Source: Encephalitozoon hellem ATCC 50504 (taxonomy: Eukaryota > Microsporidia > Unikaryonidae). From it: a DNA stretch of 64,000 nucleotides. Both the position numbers and the translations under genes were made by a program. The DNA lies in NCBI RefSeq assembly GCF_000277815.2, contig NC_018479.1, positions 176,866 to 240,865 of the forward strand, in the 5' to 3' direction. Below are positions 10,783 through 20,420 of the stretch, one piece after another. Under the pieces are notes generated by a model that saw nothing but the letters and a program-made list of their open reading frames with translations, ran no database searches and had not been told where the DNA came from. How positions within the stretch are numbered: position 1 is the first letter of the stretch; each line of letters starts with the position of its first letter.

Positions 10783-10910
10783 TCCTATGGGCTATTAGTG
10801 CAATAAATTCGGGAGACTTCCTTTCGGTATCATTGGTAAAGGCCAAACAAAACACCAATCATCACGCACTTCCTTTATTATTGCCTTCAAGATTCGATCC
10901 CCTATCGGTA

Positions 10911-12596
10911 ATGGTGGACTTCAGCACTTCCAGAAAGACACTGCTCTCGGGATTCATACTGCTGGCATACTCGGACATCCTTAACAACCGAACATACGAC
11001 CTTGTTGGAGTGGACCAGGGATACACAACTTTCAAGGGCTATCACTACAATTCTGAGAAAGACATGTATGACGAGGTGTTCAGCTATAAGCACAAAGAGA
11101 AAATTCATCTGGTTATTCCAGGCGACTTTACAGGGACCGGCAATGTGAGCTATGCTCTTGTCACAAAGAAGGGGCCGGGAAAGTTTGACACCTACATGTA
11201 CTTCCTGGACGAGGATGAGGCAAAGCATCTTGGAGAATCGGTCGCAGCACCGTTTCTTTATGCCTGTCCCAATGACCTACGTCCACAGCTACTCATCCAG
11301 TACGGTGATGGGCTGAAGAAAGTCAGAATTGACGAGGATAGGAACATAATCAAAGACTCTGCCGACGAGTATGGAAGGCTCCACCGCGACCACACATCTG
11401 CATTTGTTGAGCTTGATGGGACCATGAAGGCCTGTCTTTGCCTTGTTGTTGAAGACGGAAGGGGAGGGAAGCTTTTGAGGGTTCTGAGCAACAGAAACGG
11501 GGAGTTTGTGAGCTATTTCGAGATGAGGCTTCCCAATGAAATAGGCCCCATAGTCTTCGCAGACTTCAATGGGAATGGGATGAATGACATGGGGTTTGTT
11601 CAAAAGAGCGGAGAAAAGTATCTTCTGAAGATATATTTCAACATGACCTCCAGGGTTGATAGTGGTGGCAAAAGGCTTCTTGGGGGATTCCTTCCGCATC
11701 AGGTCGACAGCACAGTGTTTTCAGAAGGAAACATGAAGGTGATAGATCTGGGTGAGATGTTTCCAAACTGCACCCCCTTACTGAAGTCAGAGGACCATTT
11801 TGAAGGCCTGCCATACGGAATATTCAACGCAGATCTCAGGGCAAAGGGAAGGCAGGACTTCTTCATCATAATGAAAGATATAGACAATAGCACGAAGGTC
11901 GGGGTTCTTGAAAACAACTCCACTCCTGATGACATCCAGTTTGAGAAGGCAGCGTATAGCGATGACCTGCTCAGCATCAAGAATGTCATCTCGATAAGCT
12001 GCTGTGATTATAATAACAAGGGACGGGAGGCGGTGTTCCTGAATAGAGTTGTGGATAATAGCGCGGTTGTAGAGGCCTACAAAAACGATTTGTCTAAGGA
12101 GAATCTGAAGCTCAGCCTGTCAACAATCCACCCAGGGCAGCAGAAGTATGGATCTGTTGTTCCGGGGGTGTCTTACTTGGTGTCCTACGGAGACGGAGAG
12201 AGAATCATAATTTCAAACCAAGTGCCCTACAGCACATTTGTGCATCTAAAGCACCACGTTGCATACATCGGGCTGGGGACGATGAACCTTATAGTCGACA
12301 GCTTGATGATAGGGACACCAGGAAGGAACGGGAGTCCATATGCCGGCCCCTATGTGATTGATTCAATAGCCATTCCAAACACAGATTTAGTTGTATATCT
12401 GGGGGAAAATGAAAAATACACTGTAGAAGCACATTTTATTGTCGGAGAGCACTTCAAAACCATCATTGGCACGCTACTTATAGTTGCGGGTGTAAATCTT
12501 GCATTCATACTCTTACTCCAATATAGAGACAGGAGAAGGATAATCAGGGCGAAGAATATGGACAAGCTCCATCCGTTATTCTCTACGTTGCAGTGA
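10911..12596 (+). CDS. TIP/ITFG1-like FG-GAP beta-propeller membrane protein
   Basis: 561 residues. FG-GAP/integrin-alpha type repeats are visible: D-x-N-x-N-x-x-D calcium-binding loops such as FADFNGNGMNDMGF (about 217-230) and AYSDILNNRTYDL near the N-terminus. A single transmembrane segment (about 518-538) is followed by a short basic cytoplasmic tail. This is the layout of TIP (T-cell immunomodulatory protein, ITFG1), a type I membrane protein of the secretory pathway. The start at 10911 follows CCCC by seven bases. It leaves only a short hydrophobic N-terminal stretch that overlaps the first repeat, so a signal peptide is not obvious and an upstream exon cannot be excluded; upstream the frame is open only from a TTG. 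The cellular role in microsporidia is unknown. Confidence 0.72.
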   Translation: MVDFSTSRKTLLSGFILLAYSDILNNRTYDLVGVDQGYTTFKGYHYNSEKDMYDEVFSYKHKEKIHLVIPGDFTGTGNVSYALVTKKGPGKFDTYMYFLDEDEAKHLGESVAAPFLYACPNDLRPQLLIQYGDGLKKVRIDEDRNIIKDSADEYGRLHRDHTSAFVELDGTMKACLCLVVEDGRGGKLLRVLSNRNGEFVSYFEMRLPNEIGPIVFADFNGNGMNDMGFVQKSGEKYLLKIYFNMTSRVDSGGKRLLGGFLPHQVDSTVFSEGNMKVIDLGEMFPNCTPLLKSEDHFEGLPYGIFNADLRAKGRQDFFIIMKDIDNSTKVGVLENNSTPDDIQFEKAAYSDDLLSIKNVISISCCDYNNKGREAVFLNRVVDNSAVVEAYKNDLSKENLKLSLSTIHPGQQKYGSVVPGVSYLVSYGDGERIIISNQVPYSTFVHLKHHVAYIGLGTMNLIVDSLMIGTPGRNGSPYAGPYVIDSIAIPNTDLVVYLGENEKYTVEAHFIVGEHFKTIIGTLLIVAGVNLAFILLLQYRDRRRIIRAKNMDKLHPLFSTLQ

Positions 12597-12646
12597 TGAG
12601 GACATTAAATCAAAAGCCTTTATTAATTGTACTGGAATTTCCATCA

Positions 12647-14194
12647 TTAGTCTGCCTCCATCAGTGTTTTTCTATTCAGCCCCAGGGACTGCTTTTTGTT
12701 CAGGTAGAAAAGAAATCCAACCAGAATAAGAGCCAGCGTTCCTATAACTAATATGTAAGCCTCAACATTGTCGTATGAGTCGTCCCCGGTTGCAAGAAAT
12801 GCAACAACGACAGGAGAAAACGTAAACGCCAGGTTCAGTATGCAGTATATGGTGGCAAAGCCTGTTCCCAAGGACTCCTCGGATACTAGGGATGGGATGC
12901 ATGGCCAATAGCAGGCTATGAGTGGACCGGAGAATCCTAGGAGGGTGGCCGATGCATAGGGAGACAGGAAGTTGAAAAATATACCGGAGTGGCCTATGAG
13001 AAAGAGAATGCATCCGGCCATAATCAGCCACAGCTTGAATCCATACGCATCGGCGATTGCACTTGTAAATGTAATCAGCACCAGAGACGTGCCCTCGATA
13101 GTTGCCAGGATATTTCCCGATGAGACAGCGGACAGGCCATACCTTTTTTGGAATAGCATCGGGGCTACTGTGTAAAACGGCGACCATATCAGGGCAAATA
13201 AAAAGGACATACCAACAAGTATGTAGAATGCAGAATGGTGTGTATTCTTCCCCTCGAGCCTGGGCTCGTAAAACAGCATCCCGGATTCCTCGAAGAGAAC
13301 CTTGGGCTTTGCCTTTTCAAGCCTGCTCTTTACCGTTGTGCTTTCTTTGCTATCACCCTTCCAAGGAGAAAAGGGGCTGTCGAAAAGAATCGGATCTTCC
13401 TGGGGAAGCTCCTTAGGCTTAGATTCGCTGTAGTCGTGGAAGAACGGGCTTTCAGGGATGTTTAAGGCATTGGAAGTGCTTTTGGGTGTGGGGCCTATGG
13501 CTTCTGAGAAGGCTGCAGATCCCGGGTCGTTAAGAAAACCCTCCCCAGGATTCGCTCTTCTGTCTTGAGCCTCGCCTCCAAATCCCTCCTTCTGTAGGTC
13601 AATAAGCTTTTGCTTCAGTATCTTGTGCGATCTTTCTGAGCTGTTTATCCTGAAGCATACCCAAAGTCCCAAGAGCGTTAAAAATATCCCGATCACGCAT
13701 GGAAACATTCTGCCAACCGTGTCCGCAAGAAACGGCGTGAAGAGGAAGTTTGCAACCGTGCCCAGCCTAGCAATGCATGAGAAAATCCCCATCGCAAACC
13801 CCAGCTCCTTCCCCTTGAACTCATAAGATATTAACTTGTTCTGGATAACGGCAAAGCTCTCTCCTCCGACTCCAAACAGAAACCTCCCAATAAGCATGAT
13901 CTTAAAGCTCCGGCTCCACACACCTGCAGTGAAGATCAGATGCCCAAGGAAGACAAAGGTGCACAGAAGCTTGGCCAATGTAGACTTTTTTACATGCGTA
14001 ATCCACCCAAAGAATATGGGAACGATTATGTTTGGAAGTGAGTATACAGAGTAAAGCAGAGTTATCTTGTATTCTATTCCTGAGTCTGAGCCGAAGCTTA
14101 AATGGTGGCTGAGTGCAGACGGGATGTCGTACACAAAGTAAAAGGAGAACAGTATCAGCCCGGACAACAGCAGCACTCTGTGCCTCTCCTTCAT
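12647..14194 (-). CDS. Major facilitator superfamily transporter (MFSD1-like)
   Basis: 515 residues with about 12 hydrophobic helices split by a long hydrophilic central loop (about 200-310) rich in Pro, Ser and acidic residues. Typical MFS features are a G-R-F-L-F-G-V-G-G segment in the first half and a D-A-Y-G loop in the second. The overall pattern is closest to MFSD1-type transporters, which in animals act in lysosomal membranes, but the substrate cannot be read from the sequence. Encephalitozoon species depend on imported metabolites, so a nutrient or amino-acid/peptide role is plausible. Translation is taken from the ATG at 14194; a TTG three codons upstream is the only earlier option. 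This is one of the few genes here lacking a C or G run before the ATG. Confidence 0.8.
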   Translation of the reverse strand: MKERHRVLLLSGLILFSFYFVYDIPSALSHHLSFGSDSGIEYKITLLYSVYSLPNIIVPIFFGWITHVKKSTLAKLLCTFVFLGHLIFTAGVWSRSFKIMLIGRFLFGVGGESFAVIQNKLISYEFKGKELGFAMGIFSCIARLGTVANFLFTPFLADTVGRMFPCVIGIFLTLLGLWVCFRINSSERSHKILKQKLIDLQKEGFGGEAQDRRANPGEGFLNDPGSAAFSEAIGPTPKSTSNALNIPESPFFHDYSESKPKELPQEDPILFDSPFSPWKGDSKESTTVKSRLEKAKPKVLFEESGMLFYEPRLEGKNTHHSAFYILVGMSFLFALIWSPFYTVAPMLFQKRYGLSAVSSGNILATIEGTSLVLITFTSAIADAYGFKLWLIMAGCILFLIGHSGIFFNFLSPYASATLLGFSGPLIACYWPCIPSLVSEESLGTGFATIYCILNLAFTFSPVVVAFLATGDDSYDNVEAYILVIGTLALILVGFLFYLNKKQSLGLNRKTLMEAD

Positions 14195-14321
14195 TGTTGT
14201 CAATGAATATCCGTATCTTTTATTTCTGATCCTGTTTCAAAACTGCCAAATCAAATAATATAAAGAGTAAAAAGGCCTTGGCATAGTTGAAAGGCCATGA
14301 AATCCAATGGAACAGCTTTAA

Positions 14322-15527
14322 TCATGTAAAGTAGAGGAGCTTCGACTTCTTCCTGCTCAGAACCTCTTGGATCCCATCCATGAAGTCGTTTTGGGAAATT
14401 TCAGTCTTCTCCTTCCTTAGGGCCGCCATCCCTGCCTCTACGCAGACTGCCTTGCATTGTGCCCCGTTGAATCCCTCGGTGCTTCTCGCTAGCTCGTCGA
14501 AGTTTACATCATCTCTAACACTCATCTTTCTTGCGTGGATTTGCAAGATCCTTTTCCTGCCGAGCGCATTCGGCAACGGAAACTCAATCTTTCTGTCGAG
14601 CCTCCCGCTTCTCAGCAGAGCAGGGTCCAAAATGTCTACTCGGTTGGTCGCTGCAATTATCTTCACCTCTTCAGAAGAGGAAAACCCATCGAGCTGGTTG
14701 AGAAGCTCCAGCATCGTCCTTTGGACCTCTCTATCTCCCGTCTGGTCGGAGTCGGACCTCTTTGCCCCTATTGCATCGATTTCATCTATAAAGATAATTG
14801 TCGGCTTCTTTTCCTTTGCAAGGGCAAATGCATCCCTAACCAATCTGGCGCCATCTCCAATGTACATCTGCACCAGCTGAGGCCCTGCAAGCTTGAGGAA
14901 CGTTGCGTTGGTCTTGCTTGCACAGGCCCTTGCCATGAGAGTCTTTCCCGTCCCAGGCGGGCCATACATCAGAACCCCCTTCGGAGGCTTTATGTTTAGC
15001 TTCTCAAATCTTTCGGGATGTGTGAGGGAAAGAACTATTGCCTCATTCAGCTCTTCTATCTGCCTCTCTAGCCCCCCAATGTCCTCGTAGGTCTCGTCAG
15101 GCTTTGCATCAGATTTCAGCACCATTCCCCCCACCTTCATATCATAGTCAGGTGGAAGCTTCTCAAATACTATATTTGTGTCTTTATGCAGTGCTACAAG
15201 GTCTCCAGGTCGAAGCTCAGAGTTAGGTATAAGCCCTGTTATCGGGAGGTACGACGACATTCTTGTGGACGCATTCACAACAGCACTCTGCTCATCGAGA
15301 ACTTCAACAACATTTCCAACCAGGTAAGGAAGCTGTTTATTAAGCCTTATCCTCTCCATGTTTTCCGCAATCGAGGCGTTCTTCGTAGAAATATCATGCT
15401 TTATAGTACTGACACGGCTCTGAAGAATCCTAGTCTCAGAGTTCAGCATCCGGATCTTCTCCCGCACCTTCTCAAGAAACTCCTCAGGATTGCTTTGGTC
15501 CATCATCTCAAGTTCCTCCAATGACAT
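14322..15527 (-). CDS. RPT5: 26S proteasome regulatory ATPase Rpt5
   Basis: 401 residues, full length for the family. Order: N-terminal coiled coil (about 15-65), OB domain, then the AAA+ domain with Walker A GPPGTGKT (189-196), Walker B IIFIDEID (about 248-255) and the R-S-G-R-L-D-R arginine-finger region. High similarity along the AAA core and N-domain points to Rpt5 (PSMC3) among the six paralogues. Rpt5 unfolds ubiquitinated substrates and opens the 20S gate by inserting its C-terminus between alpha subunits. Here the last three residues are Y-F-T, so the Tyr expected at the penultimate position of the HbYX motif is Phe. The core-particle beta1 gene is 2.1 kb away. The ATG follows CCC. 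Confidence 0.95.
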   Translation of the reverse strand: MSLEELEMMDQSNPEEFLEKVREKIRMLNSETRILQSRVSTIKHDISTKNASIAENMERIRLNKQLPYLVGNVVEVLDEQSAVVNASTRMSSYLPITGLIPNSELRPGDLVALHKDTNIVFEKLPPDYDMKVGGMVLKSDAKPDETYEDIGGLERQIEELNEAIVLSLTHPERFEKLNIKPPKGVLMYGPPGTGKTLMARACASKTNATFLKLAGPQLVQMYIGDGARLVRDAFALAKEKKPTIIFIDEIDAIGAKRSDSDQTGDREVQRTMLELLNQLDGFSSSEEVKIIAATNRVDILDPALLRSGRLDRKIEFPLPNALGRKRILQIHARKMSVRDDVNFDELARSTEGFNGAQCKAVCVEAGMAALRKEKTEISQNDFMDGIQEVLSRKKSKLLYFT

Positions 15528-15596
15528 CCTAGGGCCTTGCCCCTGCTTAATTTTTCATCTTCAAAACAATAAAACAAGGCTTCCGCCCAAAACAAT

Positions 15597-16802
15597 TCAC
15601 TTGGCCTCTCTTCTCTTTGGGAGTCTATCAATGACATGTTTGTAAAACTCAAGCCTTTTGTTGAAGTGCGCCAGGAGCATCTGTGCACACTTGTAGTACT
15701 GTGTATCTCTGCCATTGTACGTAAGACAGTTATTTACCATCAAGTTCACATCATCGATAAATGCCTCTATGTATTTGTACTCGTTGCCTTTTAGTTTGGA
15801 CGCCATGGTGGACAGATCCATAGGATTGGATATACGCTTGTAGTAGTCAGGAACCTCTGTAGGATCCACAGGCTTCAGAAATGGCCAGGCATGCGCATTC
15901 ATCCGGAGATCAGATATAAGATACGAAATAAACCTGGCTTGCCGCCTCATGTCACTATCTTCCTCATCAGAACCCTTAGCATCCAGGACGCCCGGGATGT
16001 CTCCAATGCTCTTAATATTCGAGTAGTCGTCTATCTTGTGAACTACATGATAGGTGTTGATTTTCTTCATTTCTTCCAGCAGCTTTCTCTTCATGTCCCT
16101 AATAATCTCCTGCTTCCTCAGATAATTGATCTCCCAAAAGACATGGCACTCAACTATGGTGCCTCCCTCGTAATCCTTAATGAACCCAATCCATCCTCCA
16201 AACCTTATTTCGGTAGAAAAACCTTGCTTCCTGAAGTATCCTATTGCAAAGTTGTCTGCATACGTTACCAAATAAAGAGGCCTTGCACCGCACTCGGGTG
16301 CTTTGGCTAGAAGCGGGCCGAGGTCTTCAATGGTCCTGTACTTGTGCTCGTAGATTCCGAGAACGTCGTCCGCCAACTTCCACCTGCAGCTTTTCACTTC
16401 TTCCTTGATAACCTCCTTGAAAAGATCCATCATAAACCCGCCAACTCCCTTCACTTGGAAGTCGTAGTCAACAGCCAGAAACACAATCTCTACAAAGCCC
16501 TGCTCAAAGAACGGCCTGTAGCATATTCCCCCCACAACCTCCTTTGCAGAGTTTATCAGCGCCATGCTGGCATGCTTGGAGTCAAACACTTGCCTAAGAA
16601 TGTACTCCCTGGGCATCCTCGACAGCTGCCTCTGGAACAGACATTTAAGTCCAAGGAGAAGCATCCTGTCTGCCTGTGGATCTGAAGAAGACACTATGGC
16701 TGCCCTTAGATCGCCGTCTCTGAATTTCTGGCACATCTCATTTCCATCCTTTTGAGTATGATTGCTCCCCAATCCAAAAAGATTCATCCTGGTATCATCC
16801 AT
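15597..16802 (-). CDS. GCN5: Histone acetyltransferase GCN5 with bromodomain
   Basis: 401 residues. The HAT domain contains the catalytic Glu105 in F-V-E-I-V-F, the acetyl-CoA loop Q-V-K-G-V-G-G and the T-Y-A-D-N-F-A-I-G-Y-F strand. A C-terminal bromodomain (about 290-395) carries P-D-Y-Y-K-R-I-S-N-P-M-D-L and C-L-T-Y-N. This is the GCN5 arrangement, the catalytic subunit of SAGA-type complexes that acetylates histone H3 tails. Compared with yeast GCN5 there is an insertion of roughly 35-40 residues (about 136-176) between the acetyl-CoA loop and the Y-A-D-N strand. The start follows GGG. It is transcribed in the same direction as RPT5, 69 bp away. Confidence 0.95.
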   Translation of the reverse strand: MDDTRMNLFGLGSNHTQKDGNEMCQKFRDGDLRAAIVSSSDPQADRMLLLGLKCLFQRQLSRMPREYILRQVFDSKHASMALINSAKEVVGGICYRPFFEQGFVEIVFLAVDYDFQVKGVGGFMMDLFKEVIKEEVKSCRWKLADDVLGIYEHKYRTIEDLGPLLAKAPECGARPLYLVTYADNFAIGYFRKQGFSTEIRFGGWIGFIKDYEGGTIVECHVFWEINYLRKQEIIRDMKRKLLEEMKKINTYHVVHKIDDYSNIKSIGDIPGVLDAKGSDEEDSDMRRQARFISYLISDLRMNAHAWPFLKPVDPTEVPDYYKRISNPMDLSTMASKLKGNEYKYIEAFIDDVNLMVNNCLTYNGRDTQYYKCAQMLLAHFNKRLEFYKHVIDRLPKRREAK

Positions 16803-16839
16803 CCCTTCCGAGCCTAGTTTTCTTCTCCATTTATATCAT

Positions 16840-17541
16840 TCACGGCTCAATGCTCTTGTACCTTTCTTGTACAGCAGTCGCCTCAAGGCGCTTGAACCTA
16901 GCAATCCCAACAAGTGCACCAATGATCCCTCCTCCTATCACATCGGAGACGAAATGCTTGTTGTCCATTACTCGACTCGCTCCTACAGCAACAGGTACCA
17001 CCAGAAGTGTAAAGTAAAGCAAAAATACAAATACTTGATTCAGCTTTGCTCTAATCCTAGGAAGCTTGGACTCCTTGGAGGCAAAGAGAACCAGAAAGAT
17101 AAAGCTGCATGCCGCAATAGAGGTGTGACCGGACGGAAAGCTCCTCCTCCCCTCGAGAATAAGCTTCGGACTCCCCGTACACTTTCCACCAACAGGACTG
17201 CACCTGCTTAGGAAATCAGGCCGGAGCCGCCCAACCATGTTCTTCATGTTCTCAACAATAGCAGACGTGGCAAGGCAGGCTATTATAAATGACAGATAGA
17301 AGTATGCCTCACAAGTGTTTTCTATGGCATTTATACGAAGTGTCCCAAACATGAATATGAGAGGAATAACAACCGATACAACTGTGATCTCTGTAAAGGT
17401 TATTGTTTCGTGGCGCACATAAGGCTTGGATATTGATCTGTCGCCTATAACGAACGGCCGTTCATATGGATCTGCAGACATTGAAAAGAACAAGAGCCCT
17501 ATTGATACAATCGTGACAACAGCCATTTCCCTCATCATCAT
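16840..17541 (-). CDS. PAP2-family lipid phosphate phosphatase (DPP1/LPP-like)
   Basis: 233 residues with about six hydrophobic helices. All three phosphatase motifs are present: K-N-M-V-G-R-L-R-P, then S-F-P-S-G-H-T-S, then S-R-V-M-D-N-K-H-F-V-S-D-V. The two histidines and the arginines needed for catalysis are therefore intact. Enzymes of this type dephosphorylate phosphatidate, lysophosphatidate or diacylglycerol pyrophosphate at the lumenal face of membranes, supplying diacylglycerol for phospholipid synthesis. This fits with the choline-phosphate cytidylyltransferase gene at 32181-33014. The frame is open upstream to 17607 but only from a GTG; the ATG triplet at 17541 follows GGG by ten bases and gives a normal family length. 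Confidence 0.9.
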   Translation of the reverse strand: MMMREMAVVTIVSIGLLFFSMSADPYERPFVIGDRSISKPYVRHETITFTEITVVSVVIPLIFMFGTLRINAIENTCEAYFYLSFIIACLATSAIVENMKNMVGRLRPDFLSRCSPVGGKCTGSPKLILEGRRSFPSGHTSIAACSFIFLVLFASKESKLPRIRAKLNQVFVFLLYFTLLVVPVAVGASRVMDNKHFVSDVIGGGIIGALVGIARFKRLEATAVQERYKSIEP

Positions 17542-17616
17542 AATCAGATACCCTCGTTTATTTGTCTTCAAGAGTTCTAAATAAAGAAAACATAGAGAAA
17601 TCAACACAAACAGAGT

Positions 17617-18225
17617 TTACTGAAGCACCTTGTCCCCTGGATAGAAGTACCTTTGGACGCCATCTCTAGTGATCGCAGACATCCTTATGCACCCCCCAGA
17701 GGCATTATCCCTGCTTATTGCACATGTAACGGCATCCTTGATAAATCGAATCCCCTCCTCAAGACTCATCCCGCTTCTCCAGTTCATGTCGCAATAGCTG
17801 TATATAAATGCAGATCCAGATCCCCCGATAGTCCAATCACACTCCATAAGCGTTCCTCCAAGAGATATATTGAATATCCTTGGCTTCTCGTCATAGCCAG
17901 CAACTATAAGGCCTGCCAGGAGGCTTGGGTTTTCATATATGATCTTGCTTGCTAGAGTTGCCGCCCTGTGAACAAGAGGAGCGGCGTTCTCGAGTTGTGA
18001 GTACATTTTAAGATACATCTTCAGGTATTCGGAAATCGTCTGGGTGTCGGCTGCACTTCCCGACCTGCAAACAAATATCTTGCCTGTGATTTGTGTAAGC
18101 TTGTCTGTCACTCTGCTTGGAATATACGTTCCCATCGATGTTCTCGAGTCCGCTCCAATTAGCACCCCATCGTCGTACTTTATTGCGATAATGGTCGTGC
18201 CTGTCATCTCTCTCTCGTTAAACAT
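17617..18225 (-). CDS. PRE3: 20S proteasome beta1 subunit (Pre3, catalytic)
   Basis: 202 residues. A nine-residue propeptide ends in Gly9, followed by Thr10-Thr-I-I, the N-terminal nucleophile exposed after autocleavage. The catalytic partners are in the expected places in the mature chain: Asp in G-A-D-S-R-T (position 17) and Lys in V-T-D-K-L-T (position 33), with the G-S-G-S-A-F loop later. Sequence around the active site matches beta1 (Pre3, caspase-like activity) best. The upstream open frame starts from GTG; the ATG at 18225 follows GCCC and leaves a very short propeptide, as usual in this lineage. It is downstream of GlnRS and upstream of the PAP2 gene on the same strand. Confidence 0.95.
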   Translation of the reverse strand: MFNEREMTGTTIIAIKYDDGVLIGADSRTSMGTYIPSRVTDKLTQITGKIFVCRSGSAADTQTISEYLKMYLKMYSQLENAAPLVHRAATLASKIIYENPSLLAGLIVAGYDEKPRIFNISLGGTLMECDWTIGGSGSAFIYSYCDMNWRSGMSLEEGIRFIKDAVTCAISRDNASGGCIRMSAITRDGVQRYFYPGDKVLQ

Positions 18226-18298
18226 CTTCCAAGGGCAAGCCTTCCCCCCTTTTGTTATCAAAGGTATCAAAAAAAACACTTATGGCAAAAGATAGCCC

Positions 18299-20389
18299 TC
18301 AAACAATATTCTTAAGGGGAATAGTAAGGTTTACAACAATGCTTTCTTCCGTCGTGTCCTTATCCACACAGAAATACCCTATTCGCTGGAACTGGAATTT
18401 ATCCTCTACCTTTGCCCCGGCAATTCTCCTGTCACAAAGTCCATGGAAGATCTCGAGGCTGTCTTTGTTCATTTCCTCAAGGTAGGTGGAGTCCTTTGGG
18501 CTGAACGATGTCCAGAGAGGAGAGTACATTCGCATTTCCACTTTGACAGCATCAGAGCTAACCCAGTGTATGAACTTCTTTGGAACTCCGTCCCATCTCT
18601 CCGCAAGTATCCCGTCATCAGTCACCTTTACAACCCTTATAGGATAGGCCATATACAGGCCAACAGGCTGCTCAGGAGTAAGCCTTAAGAAGTCTTCGCC
18701 TCCCTTCTCCATAAAGTCAGACTTCTCTATGTATATAACAGGAGTGAAAGAAACATCCCTCGTCACATCCGATCCGGGAAAGTCTGGAATGGATATGCTG
18801 AAGGGCTCAGCATTCACTATGGTCACCTTCAATGGATCCTTCACACACATAACCCTCCTGGCGGTTTTGTTAAGCTCAGCCCTCACAAAATTCTCAAGCT
18901 TTTTCACGTCGACCGTTGTTTCCGAAAAGGTTAGCCCAAGGCTTCTACAGAATTGGTTGATGGCATTTGGAGGGAAGCCTCTTCTCCTCATACCCTTTAT
19001 TGTAAAGAGCCTGGGGTCATCTAGCTTTATCCCGTATTTTACCAGTGGCACTAGCTTCCTTTTGCTCAGAACAGTGTTACTTATGTTCAGCCTGCTGAAT
19101 TCCCACTGGATGGGCTTGTATATCTCGAGCTGCTCAAGCAGCCAGTTGTAGCTTTCCTGTCTTGTAAAAAACTCTCTTGTGCAGAAAGAGTGCGTCACAT
19201 CCTCCAAACTATCGGAAACACAGAGAGCGAACTCATATGTCGGGTACACAGGATACTTCACCTTCTTTGTAGGATGCACTGCATCAAGAACTCGGATGCC
19301 CACCAGGTCAAGCATTAGAGGATTCTTTGTCTGTGTGTCCATCTTAAATCTGAGGCATGCCTTTCCCTCCCCCCATTTGCCATCAATCATCTCTTGGAAG
19401 ATCCTTAGATTTTCTTCGACAGACCTGTTTCTGTACTGGCTCAAATACGATCTGTCTTTCATGTTGTTTGATGCAAATTCTCTCCTTCTTTCGCATATCT
19501 CCTCCTGTGAAAGATGGCAGATGTATGCTTTCCCTTTCCTTATCAGCTGGAATCCAAACTCAGTCATCTTGTCAAAGTAATCGCTCGAGGCCGTAACCTT
19601 ATAGGGCTCAAACCCAAGCCACAGGACATCTTCATAAATCGAATCAAAGTACTCTGGCTCCTCATTCCTCGGGTTTGTGTCGTCATATCTCAGGTAGGTA
19701 TACCCTCCAAACTTCTTGGCATACTCAAAGTTTAGATTTATCGCCTTCACATGTCCAATGTGAAGAATCCCATTTGGCTCGGGGGGAAACCTTGTAACCA
19801 CCCTTCCTCCAGTCCTCCTCAGATGCGCCTGTCTTATCTCTTCACTCACCTGCGGGGTCTCTCCAGGCCTTGGGAGTTTTCTGATCTCTCCCTCCTCGAG
19901 CCAATCTCCCCCCTCCAGGCTTTCTACATGTCCGTCGGTGCCTTCGGGGACTTTGTTTATTTCCTCGATCACCATCTTGAAGTCTGCACAAGGCATGATC
20001 CTTCGTGCCTTACTGATCATGTCTTTCTTAGATAGTCCCTCGCCCCTCATCTTGTTTACATGCTTTTGTATATCCTCCAAACTAACCTCGTTCTCCTTTA
20101 CAAAGGCAACCATATCCTCTGCCGAGAAGCTCCTTTTCTCCATGCGCTTCAAGCATTCCTTCAGCATGCTTTCGTGCTTAATAACCCCGCTGTCAACTAG
20201 GCCTGCCAATAACTCGATATCTGCACCCCTCGGCGCCGTGCAGGCCAATGTATACAGTAGCCTGTTCGACATGTTTCTTCCAGGGAATATCCTCTCCATG
20301 TTCCTCACAACCTGCTCCTTTTTCATTATCTGGCATCGCTTTTCAGAGGAAATTTCTAGCTTCTCAAAGACCTCTTCAAGATTCAACAT
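18299..20389 (-). CDS. Glutaminyl-tRNA synthetase
   Basis: 696 residues. An N-terminal helical domain of about 185 residues of the eukaryotic GlnRS type precedes a class I catalytic core. The core has the HIGH motif in P-P-E-P-N-G-I-L-H-I-G-H and a KMSKS equivalent V-L-S-K-R-K-L. The beta-barrel anticodon-binding domain follows. The LRYDDTNP segment and the lack of a GluRS-type N-terminus favour GlnRS over GluRS. It charges tRNA-Gln in the cytosol. The ATG at 20389 is preceded by ACCC at seven bases. Confidence 0.94.
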   Translation of the reverse strand: MLNLEEVFEKLEISSEKRCQIMKKEQVVRNMERIFPGRNMSNRLLYTLACTAPRGADIELLAGLVDSGVIKHESMLKECLKRMEKRSFSAEDMVAFVKENEVSLEDIQKHVNKMRGEGLSKKDMISKARRIMPCADFKMVIEEINKVPEGTDGHVESLEGGDWLEEGEIRKLPRPGETPQVSEEIRQAHLRRTGGRVVTRFPPEPNGILHIGHVKAINLNFEYAKKFGGYTYLRYDDTNPRNEEPEYFDSIYEDVLWLGFEPYKVTASSDYFDKMTEFGFQLIRKGKAYICHLSQEEICERRREFASNNMKDRSYLSQYRNRSVEENLRIFQEMIDGKWGEGKACLRFKMDTQTKNPLMLDLVGIRVLDAVHPTKKVKYPVYPTYEFALCVSDSLEDVTHSFCTREFFTRQESYNWLLEQLEIYKPIQWEFSRLNISNTVLSKRKLVPLVKYGIKLDDPRLFTIKGMRRRGFPPNAINQFCRSLGLTFSETTVDVKKLENFVRAELNKTARRVMCVKDPLKVTIVNAEPFSISIPDFPGSDVTRDVSFTPVIYIEKSDFMEKGGEDFLRLTPEQPVGLYMAYPIRVVKVTDDGILAERWDGVPKKFIHWVSSDAVKVEMRMYSPLWTSFSPKDSTYLEEMNKDSLEIFHGLCDRRIAGAKVEDKFQFQRIGYFCVDKDTTEESIVVNLTIPLKNIV

Positions 20390-20420
20390 ATAGGGTAAAA
20401 CAAAATTTTATTAATATCCT

